Shown here in pieces: positions 1 to 7,216 of a DNA stretch of 8,335 nucleotides (position 1 is the first letter of the stretch; each line of letters opens with the position of its first letter). Location: positions 1-8,335 of the forward strand of contig CANGMW010000108.1 in the NCBI GenBank assembly GCA_947454695.1. The letters run 5' to 3'. The position numbers and the translations under genes were made by a program. The notes beneath the pieces are model-generated. The model was not told the DNA's origin. It searched no databases and saw only the letters and a list, made by a program, of their open reading frames with translations. The DNA comes from Comamonadaceae bacterium. Its GTDB lineage: Bacteria > Pseudomonadota > Gammaproteobacteria > Burkholderiales > Burkholderiaceae_C.

Positions 1-629
1 CGGTCCAGTGCCGGCACGATCTCGCCACCGGGCAGCGGGTTCACCGCAGCGCCCATCTCGGTGAAGATGTCCACAGCCAGACCCACGGTGCGGTACTTCA
101 GACCTTTGAGGTCACCCACTTTAGCGATCGGCTTTTTGAACCAGCCCAGAGGCTGGGTGGGCATCGGGCCGGTCAGGTAGGACACCACTTCCATGCCCAA
201 AGACTTGTAAATTTCTTCCTGCAGGGCTTTGCCGCCACCGTAGTAGTGCCAAGCCAGAACCATATTGGGGTCCATACCGAAGGCCGGGCCGGAACCCCAC
301 AGCGCCAGCGCCGTGTTTTTGCCGTAGTGGTAAGCGGCGGTGCCGTGACCACCGTCCAGCGTGCCTTTGCTCACAGCTTCCAGCAACTGGAAAGCAGGGA
401 CCACAGCGCCCGAGGGCAAGACTTCAATTTTCAGGCGGCCGCCGGCCATGTCATTGACTTTTTTGGCGTAGTCGTTGGCGTATTCATGAAAGATGTCCTT
501 GGCCGGCCAGGTGCTTTGAAAGCGCAGCGTGGTGGTTTGTGCGGTGGCCACCATCGGTGCGGCCATAGCACCGGCAGCAATAGCAGCGCCTTTGATCAGC
601 GAGCGGCGGCGGGTAGGTACATTGTTCAT
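1..629 (-). CDS. TRAP transporter substrate-binding protein (DctP family), C-terminus cut by window edge
   Basis: Periplasmic binding protein of a tripartite ATP-independent (TRAP) importer, which captures an organic acid-like ligand and hands it to a membrane permease. The frame reads from the ATG at 629 to the left edge without a stop, giving 209 residues of a family usually about 330-370 long. Residues 1-30 are a signal peptide with a twin-arginine motif (RRSLIK, residues 8-13), a hydrophobic alanine-rich stretch and a likely cut after Ala30 (ATA|Q). The mature start (LRFQSTWPAKDIFHEYA), the GGHGTAAYHYGKNTALALW stretch near 93-111 and KYRTVGLAVD with Arg180, the usual carboxylate-binding arginine, are typical of the TakP/FcbT1-like branch (alpha-keto acid or aromatic acid binders). 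A GGAG ribosome site lies 9 bases before the ATG. The permease genes are not visible; they may lie left of the window. The ligand cannot be told from sequence alone. Confidence 0.93.
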   Translation of the reverse strand, partial: MNNVPTRRRSLIKGAAIAAGAMAAPMVATAQTTTLRFQSTWPAKDIFHEYANDYAKKVNDMAGGRLKIEVLPSGAVVPAFQLLEAVSKGTLDGGHGTAAYHYGKNTALALWGSGPAFGMDPNMVLAWHYYGGGKALQEEIYKSLGMEVVSYLTGPMPTQPLGWFKKPIAKVGDLKGLKYRTVGLAVDIFTEMGAAVNPLPGGEIVPALD

Positions 630-883
630 GTCAACGATCTCCAGTTTTTTAAACAGTTGGGACTAACTCTGCGTGGGATTCTCGCTCTAATTAGCGTCAC
701 CGAAGTTAAGGGTTTGTACTATGCGTCCATCTGCCGCCAACGTATTCTGCTTTCACCTTTCGTGGTGCAATCCCGCTAGGATGTGCGCTGAGAATTCAAC
801 ACGAACTTGGCATGCGTCCAGTTGCTCTTTGCACTTGAGTTGGCGCAAGGCTTTTTTTTAACGAACACAGAAGGCAGAGGGTC
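630..883. other. Divergent intergenic region between the TRAP binding protein and FAH-fold genes
   Basis: This 254-base gap must hold promoters for both flanking genes. It contains an 8-bp palindrome CTAATTAG at 687-694, flanked by CGCT (683-686) and AGCG (693-696), which could be part of a regulator site, and an 8-T run at 852-859. No convincing -35/-10 pair was found on either strand, and no small gene with a credible start and ribosome site was seen. Confidence 0.5.
876..881 (+). promoter_or_regulatory. Ribosome binding site deciding the FAH-fold start
   Basis: AGAGGG lies 2 bases before ATG 884 and 5 bases before ATG 887. The spacing favours the second ATG. A second weak site, AAGG at 871-874, would fit ATG 884, so both starts remain possible. 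The difference is one methionine and does not change the signal peptide. Confidence 0.55.
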
Positions 884-886
884 ATG

Positions 887-1672
887 ATGGACAGACGGCA
901 TTTTTTCCAAAACTCCGCATTGGTCAGCACGGGCGCCCTGCTCGGCTGCGCCACGCCCGGCATGGCGCAGCAACAAGTCAAAACCCCGTTCACGGTCCCG
1001 GGCGTTTACCTGCCCATCGTGGGCTCGGACGAGCAGTTCCCCGTGCGGCGCATTTATTGCATCGGGCGCAACTACGCGGCCCACTCGCGCGAAATGGGCT
1101 CGGACCCGACGCGTGAGCCGCCGTTTTTCTTTCAAAAACCCACTGACGCGGTCCAGTACGTCCCCACGGGTACGGTGGCCAACCACCCCTACCCGCCGCT
1201 CACGAAAAACTACCATTACGAAGCCGAGCTGGTCGCAGCCTTGGGCAAAGGGGGACGCAATATCCCGGTAGACAAAGCTCTGGAGCTGGTCTACGGCTAC
1301 ACGCTGGGTCTGGACATGACACGTCGCGATCTGCAGCGGGCCATGGGCGACCAGAAAAAGCCTTGGGAAATCGGCAAGAGCTTTGACAAATCCGCCCCCA
1401 TTGGCGCTTTGTACAAGGTGGCGCAAACCGGTCACTTCACGAAGGGCGCGATCTGGCTCAAGGTGAACGGCCAGACCAAGCAAAGCGCGGACCTGAATCA
1501 AATGATGTGGTCAGTCGCCGAGCAGATCAGCAAGTTGTCCGAAGCGTTTGAGCTCTTCCCCGGCGACATCATTTACTCCGGCACGCCCGAGAATGTCGGT
1601 CCGGTGGTGGTGGGCGATGTGATCGAGATGCACATCGACGGCCTGCCCAATTTGAGCGTGAAGATTGTTTAA
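887..1672 (+). CDS. Fumarylacetoacetate hydrolase family protein with Tat signal peptide
   Basis: FAH-fold enzyme, a metal-dependent family that cleaves or decarboxylates beta-diketo acids (acylpyruvases, oxaloacetate decarboxylases, hydroxyhepta-dienedioate isomerases). Counting from the upstream ATG at 884 (262 aa), the fold begins near residue 54 with RRIYCIGRNYAAH. The metal ligands are Glu113 and Glu115 (HYEAEL) and Asp144 (GLDMTRRD). PWEIGKSFDKSAPIG and YSGTPENVGPV are also family motifs. The start could be 884 or 887; 887 is preferred because AGAGGG (876-881) then sits 5 bases away. Unusually for a mostly cytoplasmic family, it begins with DRRHFFQ followed by a hydrophobic stretch and GMA|Q, a twin-arginine signal with a likely cut after Ala28. 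An LLGC at 19-22 leaves a lipoprotein as a weaker alternative. The enzyme is therefore probably periplasmic. Its divergent neighbour is an exported TRAP binding protein. Family assignment is secure; substrate unknown. Confidence 0.9.
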   Translation: MDRRHFFQNSALVSTGALLGCATPGMAQQQVKTPFTVPGVYLPIVGSDEQFPVRRIYCIGRNYAAHSREMGSDPTREPPFFFQKPTDAVQYVPTGTVANHPYPPLTKNYHYEAELVAALGKGGRNIPVDKALELVYGYTLGLDMTRRDLQRAMGDQKKPWEIGKSFDKSAPIGALYKVAQTGHFTKGAIWLKVNGQTKQSADLNQMMWSVAEQISKLSEAFELFPGDIIYSGTPENVGPVVVGDVIEMHIDGLPNLSVKIV

Positions 1673-1698
1673 GGCTGCGTAGACTTTTCCCTGCCCTG

Positions 1699-1727
1699 AA
1701 GAGCCGGCTTGCAGCCGGCTCTTTTTT
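1699..1727 (+). terminator. Rho-independent terminator after the FAH-fold gene
   Basis: A 9-bp perfect GC-rich stem (GAGCCGGCT at 1701-1709, its complement at 1713-1721) closes a 3-base loop and is followed directly by six T (1722-1727). The two A at 1699-1700 can extend the stem to 11 bp by pairing with the first T bases. It lies 26 bases past the stop codon and is a textbook terminator for the plus strand. Confidence 0.93.
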
Positions 1728-1831
1728 ATCCACGGATAAGCTGCTTTGCACCGACTTGGGTGTCGCCCATCGTCCTATACTCTCGGGCAGACGACCTCTC
1801 CAACTTGCGTATTGATCATTAACCGCGCGCC

Positions 1832-2251
1832 ATGTCAGACCAACACCCCAGCACCCCCTCAGCCGGCTACGCCGGCGACATCACCGCGACGCAGGCTTAC
1901 CAATGGTGGACGTCAGGGCAAGCGGTTCTGATTGATGTGCGCTCGGATGCCGAGCGCGAATGGGTGGGTTTCGTGCCGGGTGCTGTGGCCCTGGCCTGGA
2001 AGCAATGGCCGGGCATGCACATGAACGCGGGCTTTGACGCCGGCCTGCAGGCCGCCAACCCCGAGGGTAAAAAAATTCTGCTGCTGTGCCGCAGTGGCGT
2101 GCGCTCGATTGCAGCAGCTCAACGCGCCACCGCACTCGGCTTTGAGGCCTACAACATCCTTGAAGGCTTCGAGGGCGACCCCGATGCCAACGCCCATCGT
2201 GGCCGCGTCGGGGGCTGGCGACTGCAAGGCCTGCCGTGGCGTCAAAATTGA
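1832..2251 (+). CDS. Rhodanese-like domain protein
   Basis: Small single-domain rhodanese (139 aa), a fold that carries sulfane sulfur on an active-site cysteine or acts as a sulfur relay. The domain spans about residues 16-135. It shows the CH2A-like entry AVLIDVRSDAEREWVGFVPGAV (31-52) and the active-site loop CRSGVRS (86-92) with Cys86 as the catalytic residue; this loop is of the six-residue single-domain type. A C-terminal LEGFEGD and GGWRLQGLPW are common in stand-alone bacterial rhodaneses. There is no signal peptide, so it should be cytoplasmic. No clear Shine-Dalgarno lies before ATG 1832, but the domain starts soon after and no better start exists. coaX follows after 54 bases in the same direction and may be co-transcribed; no functional link between the two is evident. 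Confidence 0.9.
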   Translation: MSDQHPSTPSAGYAGDITATQAYQWWTSGQAVLIDVRSDAEREWVGFVPGAVALAWKQWPGMHMNAGFDAGLQAANPEGKKILLLCRSGVRSIAAAQRATALGFEAYNILEGFEGDPDANAHRGRVGGWRLQGLPWRQN

Positions 2252-2305
2252 CCTGCGCCAGACCGATCAGCCACCCCATTTGCCAACACACCCACTGACC
2301 AAGCT

Positions 2306-3082
2306 ATGACTTTTCTGGCCATCGATGTTGGTAATACACGCTTGAAATGGGCCTTGTTTGAGACGCCTGAACCGGGCGCGCACTGTTTGGCGCAGGGTGC
2401 AGAATTTCTGGACAACATCGACAAACTCTCGGAGGGACCTTGGGCCGAACTGCCTCATCCCACGCAGATGTTGGGCTGTGTGGTGGCCAGCGATGCCGTC
2501 AAACACCGCGTGCAAACCCAAATGGAAATTTGGGATGTCGAGCCGCACTGGGTGATTGCCAGCGCAGCTGAAGCGGGCCTGACCAATGGCTACGACCACC
2601 CTTCCCGTTTGGGGCCGGACCGCTGGGTGGCCATGATTGGCGCCTGGCACCACATGCTCGCCATGGGGCCACCGCGCCCTGTGGTGGTGGCCATGGTGGG
2701 TACGGCCGTCACGGTAGAGGCGATTGATCCCAGCGGCAAGTTTTTGGGCGGCTACATCCTGCCGGGTCACGGCATCATGCTGAAGTCTCTGGAGTCGGGC
2801 ACTGCCGGGCTGCATGTGCCCACCGGCGAAGTCACCCCGTTTCCCACCAACACCAGTGATGCACTCACCAGCGGGGGCACGTTTGCGATCGCCGGCGCCA
2901 TGGCACGTATGGTGCAACACGTTCAGGCGCAATGCCATGCTGAGCCCTGGTGTGTGATGGCCGGCGGCGCGGGCTGGAAGATGGCACCCAGCTTGTCCCC
3001 AGCCTTTGAGCTGGTGGATACGCTGATTTTTGACGGCCTGCTGCACATCGCCAGCAGCCGGGAGCGCAACCGCCCCCGCTGA
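2306..3082 (+). CDS. coaX: Type III pantothenate kinase
   Basis: Phosphorylates pantothenate with ATP, the first committed step of coenzyme A synthesis in the cytoplasm. The 258-residue length fits the family. The ASKHA-fold phosphate loop AIDVGNTRLKW (5-15, Asp7) and the catalytic motif GPDRW (103-107, Asp105) are intact. GTAVTVEAID (132-141), GGYILPG and a C-terminal MAGGAG follow in the expected order. Two usual acidic positions differ: the residue two before GTA, often Asp, is Met130, and the Asp that commonly follows GTAxTx is Glu137. These may be lineage variants. No Shine-Dalgarno is visible before ATG 2306, but the start fits the family N-terminus exactly. In many betaproteobacteria coaX follows birA; here it follows a rhodanese gene. 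Its stop codon touches the stop of the converging amidohydrolase gene. Confidence 0.94.
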   Translation: MTFLAIDVGNTRLKWALFETPEPGAHCLAQGAEFLDNIDKLSEGPWAELPHPTQMLGCVVASDAVKHRVQTQMEIWDVEPHWVIASAAEAGLTNGYDHPSRLGPDRWVAMIGAWHHMLAMGPPRPVVVAMVGTAVTVEAIDPSGKFLGGYILPGHGIMLKSLESGTAGLHVPTGEVTPFPTNTSDALTSGGTFAIAGAMARMVQHVQAQCHAEPWCVMAGGAGWKMAPSLSPAFELVDTLIFDGLLHIASSRERNRPR

Positions 3083-4276
3083 TCAGGGCTTGCGCGCGAG
3101 CCAGGCCTCGCCCAGACGCACCCAGTAGCTCGCGCCCAGCGGGATCAAGTCGTCGTTGAAGTCATAGCTCGGGTTGTGCAACATGCACGGGCCCCCGCCA
3201 TGCCCCATCTCACGGTGCGTGCCGTCGCCATTGGCAATGAAGCAATACGCACCCGGTTTGGCCTGCAGCATGTAGGCAAAGTCTTCGGCGCCCATGGTGG
3301 GCTCCTGCGCAATCACGTTCTCGGCACCCACGATCTCGGTCATCACCTGGCGTGCAAATTCCGCCTCGGGGGCTGAGTTGATGGTGGGCGGGTAATTGCG
3401 CTCAAATTCGAATTCGCAGCGCACATCAAAGGCCGCACTGATGCTCTCGGTGATCTGCCGCATGCGGCGCTCGATCATGTCCAGCACCTCCAGGGTGAAA
3501 GTGCGCACCGTCCCCTGCAATTCACAGCTGTCGGGAATCACGTTGGTGGCTTGGCCGGCGTGGATCATGGTCACCGAGATCACGCCCGCATCAATGGGCT
3601 TTTGATTGCGGCTGATGATGGTCTGGAAAGCCTGCACCAGCTGGCAGGCCACCGGCACCGGATCCACACTGTTGTGCGGCAAGGCGGCGTGGCCGCCCTT
3701 GCCATGCAAGGTGATCTTGAATTCATTGCTGGACGCCATCACCGGTCCCGGACTCACCGCAAACTTACCGGCCTCGGTGCCGGGCCAGTTGTGCATGCCA
3801 AACACCGCCTCCATCGGGAACTTGTCGAACAAACCGTCGCGCATCATCTCGCGGGCACCACCGCCGCCCTCTTCGGCCGGCTGGAAAATCAAATAGACGG
3901 TGCCGTCAAAGTTGCGGTGCTTGGAAAAATGCTTGGCCGCTGCCAGCAGCATGGCGGTGTGACCGTCGTGCCCGCAGGCGTGCATCTTGCCGGGGTTCTG
4001 GCTGGCATGCGAGAAGGTGTTGAACTCCTGCATGGGCAAAGCGTCCATGTCGGCCCGCAGACCCACCGCGCGTGAAGAGGTGCCGTTTTTCACAATACCC
4101 ACCACGCCCGTGGTCCCCATGCCCCGGTGGATGGGAATGCCCCATTCGGTGAGCTTTTGCGCCACCAGATCGGCCGTGCGCACCTCTTGGAAACACAATT
4201 CGGGGTGCGCGTGGATCTCACGGCGCAGGCTAGCGATTGAAGCCGCGTCAGCCAGGATGGAGTCGATGATTTTCAT
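3083..4276 (-). CDS. M20-family metal-dependent amidohydrolase (hippurate hydrolase-like)
   Basis: Predicted zinc or manganese amidohydrolase of peptidase family M20, subfamily D (hippurate hydrolase, N-acyl amino acid and IAA-amino acid hydrolases), 397 aa as usual. The metal site is complete: Cys101 and His103 in HACGHDGHTAML, Glu135/Glu136 in QPAEEGGGG, His162 in GMHNWPG, and His367 in CMLHNPSYDFND. The dimerisation/lid domain lies at about 185-295 with GKGGHAALPH. There is no signal peptide. A GAAGGA ribosome site sits 6 bases before the ATG. It is the last gene of the urate cluster, 59 bases after allA. The cysteine-type metal site argues against it being allantoate amidohydrolase (AllC), so it does not simply duplicate allantoicase. 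It may have its own control through the inverted repeat at 4294-4313. Substrate unknown. Confidence 0.92.
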   Translation of the reverse strand: MKIIDSILADAASIASLRREIHAHPELCFQEVRTADLVAQKLTEWGIPIHRGMGTTGVVGIVKNGTSSRAVGLRADMDALPMQEFNTFSHASQNPGKMHACGHDGHTAMLLAAAKHFSKHRNFDGTVYLIFQPAEEGGGGAREMMRDGLFDKFPMEAVFGMHNWPGTEAGKFAVSPGPVMASSNEFKITLHGKGGHAALPHNSVDPVPVACQLVQAFQTIISRNQKPIDAGVISVTMIHAGQATNVIPDSCELQGTVRTFTLEVLDMIERRMRQITESISAAFDVRCEFEFERNYPPTINSAPEAEFARQVMTEIVGAENVIAQEPTMGAEDFAYMLQAKPGAYCFIANGDGTHREMGHGGGPCMLHNPSYDFNDDLIPLGASYWVRLGEAWLARKP

Positions 4277-4293
4277 AGCAAGTCCTTCTGCGC

Positions 4294-4313
4294 TGAAGTC
4301 TATGCTGACTTCA
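4294..4313. repeat. Perfect inverted repeat before the M20 amidohydrolase gene
   Basis: TGAAGTC (4294-4300) and GACTTCA (4307-4313) are perfect complements 6 bases apart. They lie just upstream of the ribosome site of the M20 gene, inside the 59-base gap after allA. It could be an operator or an RNA hairpin in the message. It has no T run, so it is not a terminator. Confidence 0.6.
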
Positions 4314-4335
4314 AGAACTTTGTCATCTGGGGAAA

Positions 4336-4878
4336 TTACCCCCTCGTCCGATCCCGGGCTTGTGCCAAGGCCTGCGCTGTCAACACGAAGTCACCCGGCA
4401 GGGGAATCTCATCGCAGTTGGCACCTTCACCGACGCGGTCCACCACGATGAAATCGCTCACGCGGTGCAAGGCGATCAAGGGGTGGTGCCACACACCGCG
4501 CGCATAGCTCACGCCTTCAAAGCCGCGCGCCAGAAAAGCTTTCATACGGCTGGCGTCGAAATCCCCGGGCGGCGCGACCACCACCAGGTACTCGTCATCA
4601 GCCGACTGTGTCACCGGAATGAAAGCCTGGCTGCCCAGCGGATGACGCTCCATCAGGGTGATGGGCAGGGGCAAAGGACGGGGCTGGCCACGGAACAGGC
4701 TGATGGCCGGCTGGCCATGCTGCTCATACGCGTCCACACCGGCCAGCGCATGGAAGCGCTCGGTGGTGCCGGCGTTGATCGGGTAGTGGCGCGCGCCGTC
4801 GAGCATGAGCACCTCGCCAAACGGCGCAAAGGCCGCGCGGCTCAGGGGCTCGATGGTCAGGGGTGTGGCTTGTGTCAT
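4336..4878 (-). CDS. allA: Ureidoglycolate lyase
   Basis: Splits (S)-ureidoglycolate into glyoxylate and urea, the last step of allantoate breakdown in this route, in the cytoplasm. The 180-residue cupin-like protein carries the family motifs NAGTTERFH (35-43), MERHPLGSQAF (76-86) and the GVSYARGVWHHPL signature (122-134) with the paired histidines 131-132. The start lies 7 bases past the alc stop codon, and its ribosome site (GAGG) overlaps that stop, which suggests translational coupling to alc. Working next to allantoicase, which produces ureidoglycolate, fits the role exactly. Confidence 0.95.
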   Translation of the reverse strand: MTQATPLTIEPLSRAAFAPFGEVLMLDGARHYPINAGTTERFHALAGVDAYEQHGQPAISLFRGQPRPLPLPITLMERHPLGSQAFIPVTQSADDEYLVVVAPPGDFDASRMKAFLARGFEGVSYARGVWHHPLIALHRVSDFIVVDRVGEGANCDEIPLPGDFVLTAQALAQARDRTRG

Positions 4879-4885
4879 GCCGGCC

Positions 4886-5893
4886 TCACACCAAGTTGCC
4901 CCACAGGCGCAGGCGCGAAGTGCCGCCGTCCGGGTGCATGTTGTAGCGGATGTGGGAGATGGGGCCGAGCTGCGCGATTTCTTTTTCGAAGTAATGCTGC
5001 AAGTCCATCTTCAGCGGCTGCTCGGGCAGGAGGACCGGCCAGAACATGCTCTGGGTGATCAGCGACGTCTCGGTGCCGCCCGTCACAAAAGCGGCCTGGA
5101 TCGAACAGCGGTCGGGGTAGTTGCCTTTGAAGTGGCAGGTGTCGACCTCGATTTTTTCAATCTTGCCAGGCTGCCCCAGTGCAATCACGCACCAGTCGTT
5201 GCCGGGCTCACGGCGGCGACGCGTCTCCCAGCCGTCGCCCATATTGACGCCGCGCCCGGGCATGAGCAGGTTGCTGGCCAGACCGAAATGCTGGTTGTTG
5301 GTGGCCACCACATAGCCGCCGTTTTCCACACTCACCAGATCGAGCAGTTCGCTGCGGCTCACCCGCGCCCAATCGCGTTGCGGTTGACCGTACAGGCGCA
5401 AACGGGCCACACCGCCGTCGGGATAAATGTTCAGCCGCACGTGGGTAAAGGGCTGCGTGGCGTTGATGGCGTGGTAGTGGTGGCTGTTGCCTTGCAGGTT
5501 CACTGAGGGCAGGATTTCGACCCATTCGGTGCTGGCGCCAGGGTCGCCCTCGCAATCACAGGCTTGCAAAGAAGCCGCCGGCGGGTAGTTGCCGGTGAAG
5601 TGGCTGGTGTCAATGTCCACCCCGAGGATGACCCCGCGACGCGCGAGACGAACCACCGCATGGTCGTTGCCCGCCACACGCTTGCGCCGGCTCTCCCAGC
5701 CGTCCATCCATTTGCCGTGGTCGTCGTACTTGCCCGGCACGAACACCGCGGGCTCGGGGTCGAGCATGCGCGCCACCGGGGCAAAAAAATCATCGCTGGC
5801 CGACAAGGCCTGAGCGCCCAGCCGCGGGTCGGCCAGGTTCATGTAGCGGCGGGTGAATTCGGGGGCGTTGGGGTCGAGTTGGATGATGGCCAT
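4886..5893 (-). CDS. alc: Allantoicase
   Basis: Hydrolyses allantoate to ureidoglycolate and urea. The 335-residue protein is built from two allantoicase repeats. Repeat one has DGWESRRKR (64-72), GND (75-77), DTSHFTGNYP (95-104) and YPDGGVARLRLYG (157-169). Repeat two has DGWETRRRR (220-228), GND (231-233), DTCHFKGNYP (251-260) and HPDGGTSRLRLWG (320-332). This internal duplication is characteristic of the family, and both copies look intact. There is no signal peptide. The ATG at 5893 lacks a clear Shine-Dalgarno; the preceding 48 bases (after puuD) are rich in A and C on the coding strand. It is followed by allA with coupling. Confidence 0.96.
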   Translation of the reverse strand: MAIIQLDPNAPEFTRRYMNLADPRLGAQALSASDDFFAPVARMLDPEPAVFVPGKYDDHGKWMDGWESRRKRVAGNDHAVVRLARRGVILGVDIDTSHFTGNYPPAASLQACDCEGDPGASTEWVEILPSVNLQGNSHHYHAINATQPFTHVRLNIYPDGGVARLRLYGQPQRDWARVSRSELLDLVSVENGGYVVATNNQHFGLASNLLMPGRGVNMGDGWETRRRREPGNDWCVIALGQPGKIEKIEVDTCHFKGNYPDRCSIQAAFVTGGTETSLITQSMFWPVLLPEQPLKMDLQHYFEKEIAQLGPISHIRYNMHPDGGTSRLRLWGNLV

Positions 5894-5941
5894 GGTCTGT
5901 GCTTCAGTGTTTCTGTGTTTGCGTTCGTGTGAGGGATGAAT

Positions 5942-7138
5942 TCAGGGTTGCGCGCCAGCTTGCACCCAGCGGCCTAATGCAGCGCGCTCGGCGTCCGTGA
6001 TGCCGGTCGCGTTGTTCATCGGCATGGTGCGGCTCAGCACGGCTTGCTGTTGAATGAGGAGCGCGTTGGCGCGAATCGCTTCAGCGGAATCGAGCCGGAT
6101 GTTCTTGTTGGCGATCTGGGCGTTGTGGCACATGACACAGCGCTGATCCACGATGGCTTTGACCTCGGCCATGGTCACCGGCGGGGTGTCGGCTGCCGGC
6201 TTCACCGGTGCGGGTGCCAACCAGACGGCCACGCCCAGCAGCAAAGCCACGCCCGCTGCCGGGTAGCGCCAGTTCACAACCCCTTTGTGCTTCAGGATAA
6301 AAAATTGGCGGATCAACACACTGGCCAGCATGATGAGCAAGAGCACCGCCCAGTTGTGCGGGTGCGCATAAGTCATGCTGTAGTGGTTGGACATCATGGC
6401 AAAGAGCACCGGCAGCGTGAAATAGGTGTTGTGCACGCTGCGCTGTTTGGCGCGTTGGCCGTGGATGGGGTCAGGCGTCTGGCCCGCTTTCATCGACGCG
6501 ATGACCTTGCGCTGGCCCGGGATGATCCAGAAGAACACGTTGGCGCTCATAGTGGTGCCCAACATGGCCCCCATGAGCAGGAATGCCGCCCGGCCGGCAA
6601 ACAAGTGGCACGCCACCCAGGTGGCCAGCGTCACAAATAGAGCCACCAGCCAGGCCACTTTGCGGTCGCCGCCGGGGCGCTGCCCCAGCGTGCGGCAGAT
6701 GCCGTCATAGACCAGCCAGCCGGCGACCAAAAAGCCTAAAGCGGCAAGCACGGCCGTCGTGGACGACATAGCGAAGACGTTGGGGTCCACCAAAAAGGTG
6801 TTGGCGTTGAAGAGGTACACCACGGTGAACAAAGCAAAACCCGAGAGCCAGGTGCTGTAGGACTCCCAGATGAACCAGTGCAGGTCGGGCGGCAACTGCG
6901 CGGGTGCGTTGAGGTATTTCTGCGGGTTGTAAAAACCGCCCCCATGAACGGCCCACAACTCGCCGCTCACGCCTTTGGCGAGCAAGGCGGGGTCTTGTGG
7001 TTTTTTCAGGCTGTTGTCGAGCCAGACAAAGTAGAACGAGGCGCCAATCCAGGCAATGCCCACGATCAGATGCAACCAGCGCAGCAGCATCGCCAACCAG
7101 TCCGTCACGTAAGGCAATAAGGGCAGCAGAGTTTCCAT
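5942..7138 (-). CDS. puuD: Membrane urate hydroxylase with C-terminal cytochrome c domain
   Basis: Oxidises urate to 5-hydroxyisourate and passes the electrons to a respiratory chain instead of making peroxide as soluble uricase does. The N-terminal part (about residues 10-310) holds roughly eight membrane helices, the first at about 14-40 with RWLHLIVGIAWIGASFYFVW, containing His23. The conserved stretches GGGFYNPQKY (66-75), SVHNTYFTLPVLFAMMSNH (234-252) and the neighbouring helices match PuuD. After a proline/alanine linker (about 308-320) a class I cytochrome c domain follows: heme motif CVMCH (334-338) with His338 as one ligand and Met372 or Met374 in SRTMPMNN as the likely second. The heme domain should face the periplasm. 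The 398 aa length is usual. Upstream is uraH, which uses its product. A weak GGGA site precedes the start. Confidence 0.95.
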   Translation of the reverse strand: METLLPLLPYVTDWLAMLLRWLHLIVGIAWIGASFYFVWLDNSLKKPQDPALLAKGVSGELWAVHGGGFYNPQKYLNAPAQLPPDLHWFIWESYSTWLSGFALFTVVYLFNANTFLVDPNVFAMSSTTAVLAALGFLVAGWLVYDGICRTLGQRPGGDRKVAWLVALFVTLATWVACHLFAGRAAFLLMGAMLGTTMSANVFFWIIPGQRKVIASMKAGQTPDPIHGQRAKQRSVHNTYFTLPVLFAMMSNHYSMTYAHPHNWAVLLLIMLASVLIRQFFILKHKGVVNWRYPAAGVALLLGVAVWLAPAPVKPAADTPPVTMAEVKAIVDQRCVMCHNAQIANKNIRLDSAEAIRANALLIQQQAVLSRTMPMNNATGITDAERAALGRWVQAGAQP

Positions 7139-7216
7139 CGTTCAGTCCCATCAGCATCTGCCCCAGCTGGCAAATGTCCAACCCCTCCACCACGGCGGAT
7201 GCTGCAGAAGGTAATT

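Noticed and set aside
246..779. Long open frame on the plus strand
   Set aside because: It runs opposite the TRAP binding protein, has no family motifs, and the minus-strand reading is a clear full-quality protein.
640..780. Promoter for the TRAP binding protein
   Set aside because: Several weak boxes exist on the minus strand (for example TTGCAC or TTGGCG) but none pairs convincingly with a -10 box at correct spacing.
776..1501. Long open frame on the minus strand
   Set aside because: It is antisense to the FAH-fold gene; its composition (rich in Arg, His, Val) is typical of a reverse-strand shadow in GC-rich DNA.
1746..1781. Possible promoter before the rhodanese gene (TATACT at 1776-1781)
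   Set aside because: The -10 box is good, but the nearest -35 candidates are 14 bp (TTGGGT) or 24 bp (TTGCAC) away, so no proper pair could be supported.
2267..3046. 259-codon open frame antisense to coaX
   Set aside because: The plus-strand coaX has all expected motifs; the antisense reading is His/Gly/Arg-rich without a recognisable domain.
3038..3057. CTGCTG/CAGCAG stem near the coaX end as a terminator
   Set aside because: It lies within the coding region, has an 8-base loop and no T run on either side in the needed position.
4329..4342. GGGG-AAATTA-CCCC at the allA stop codon as a terminator
   Set aside because: The stem is only 4 bp and no T run follows on the minus strand.
4360..5506. 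Two overlapping plus-strand open frames across allA and alc
   Set aside because: Shadows of two well-supported minus-strand genes; no motif and no credible ribosome site.
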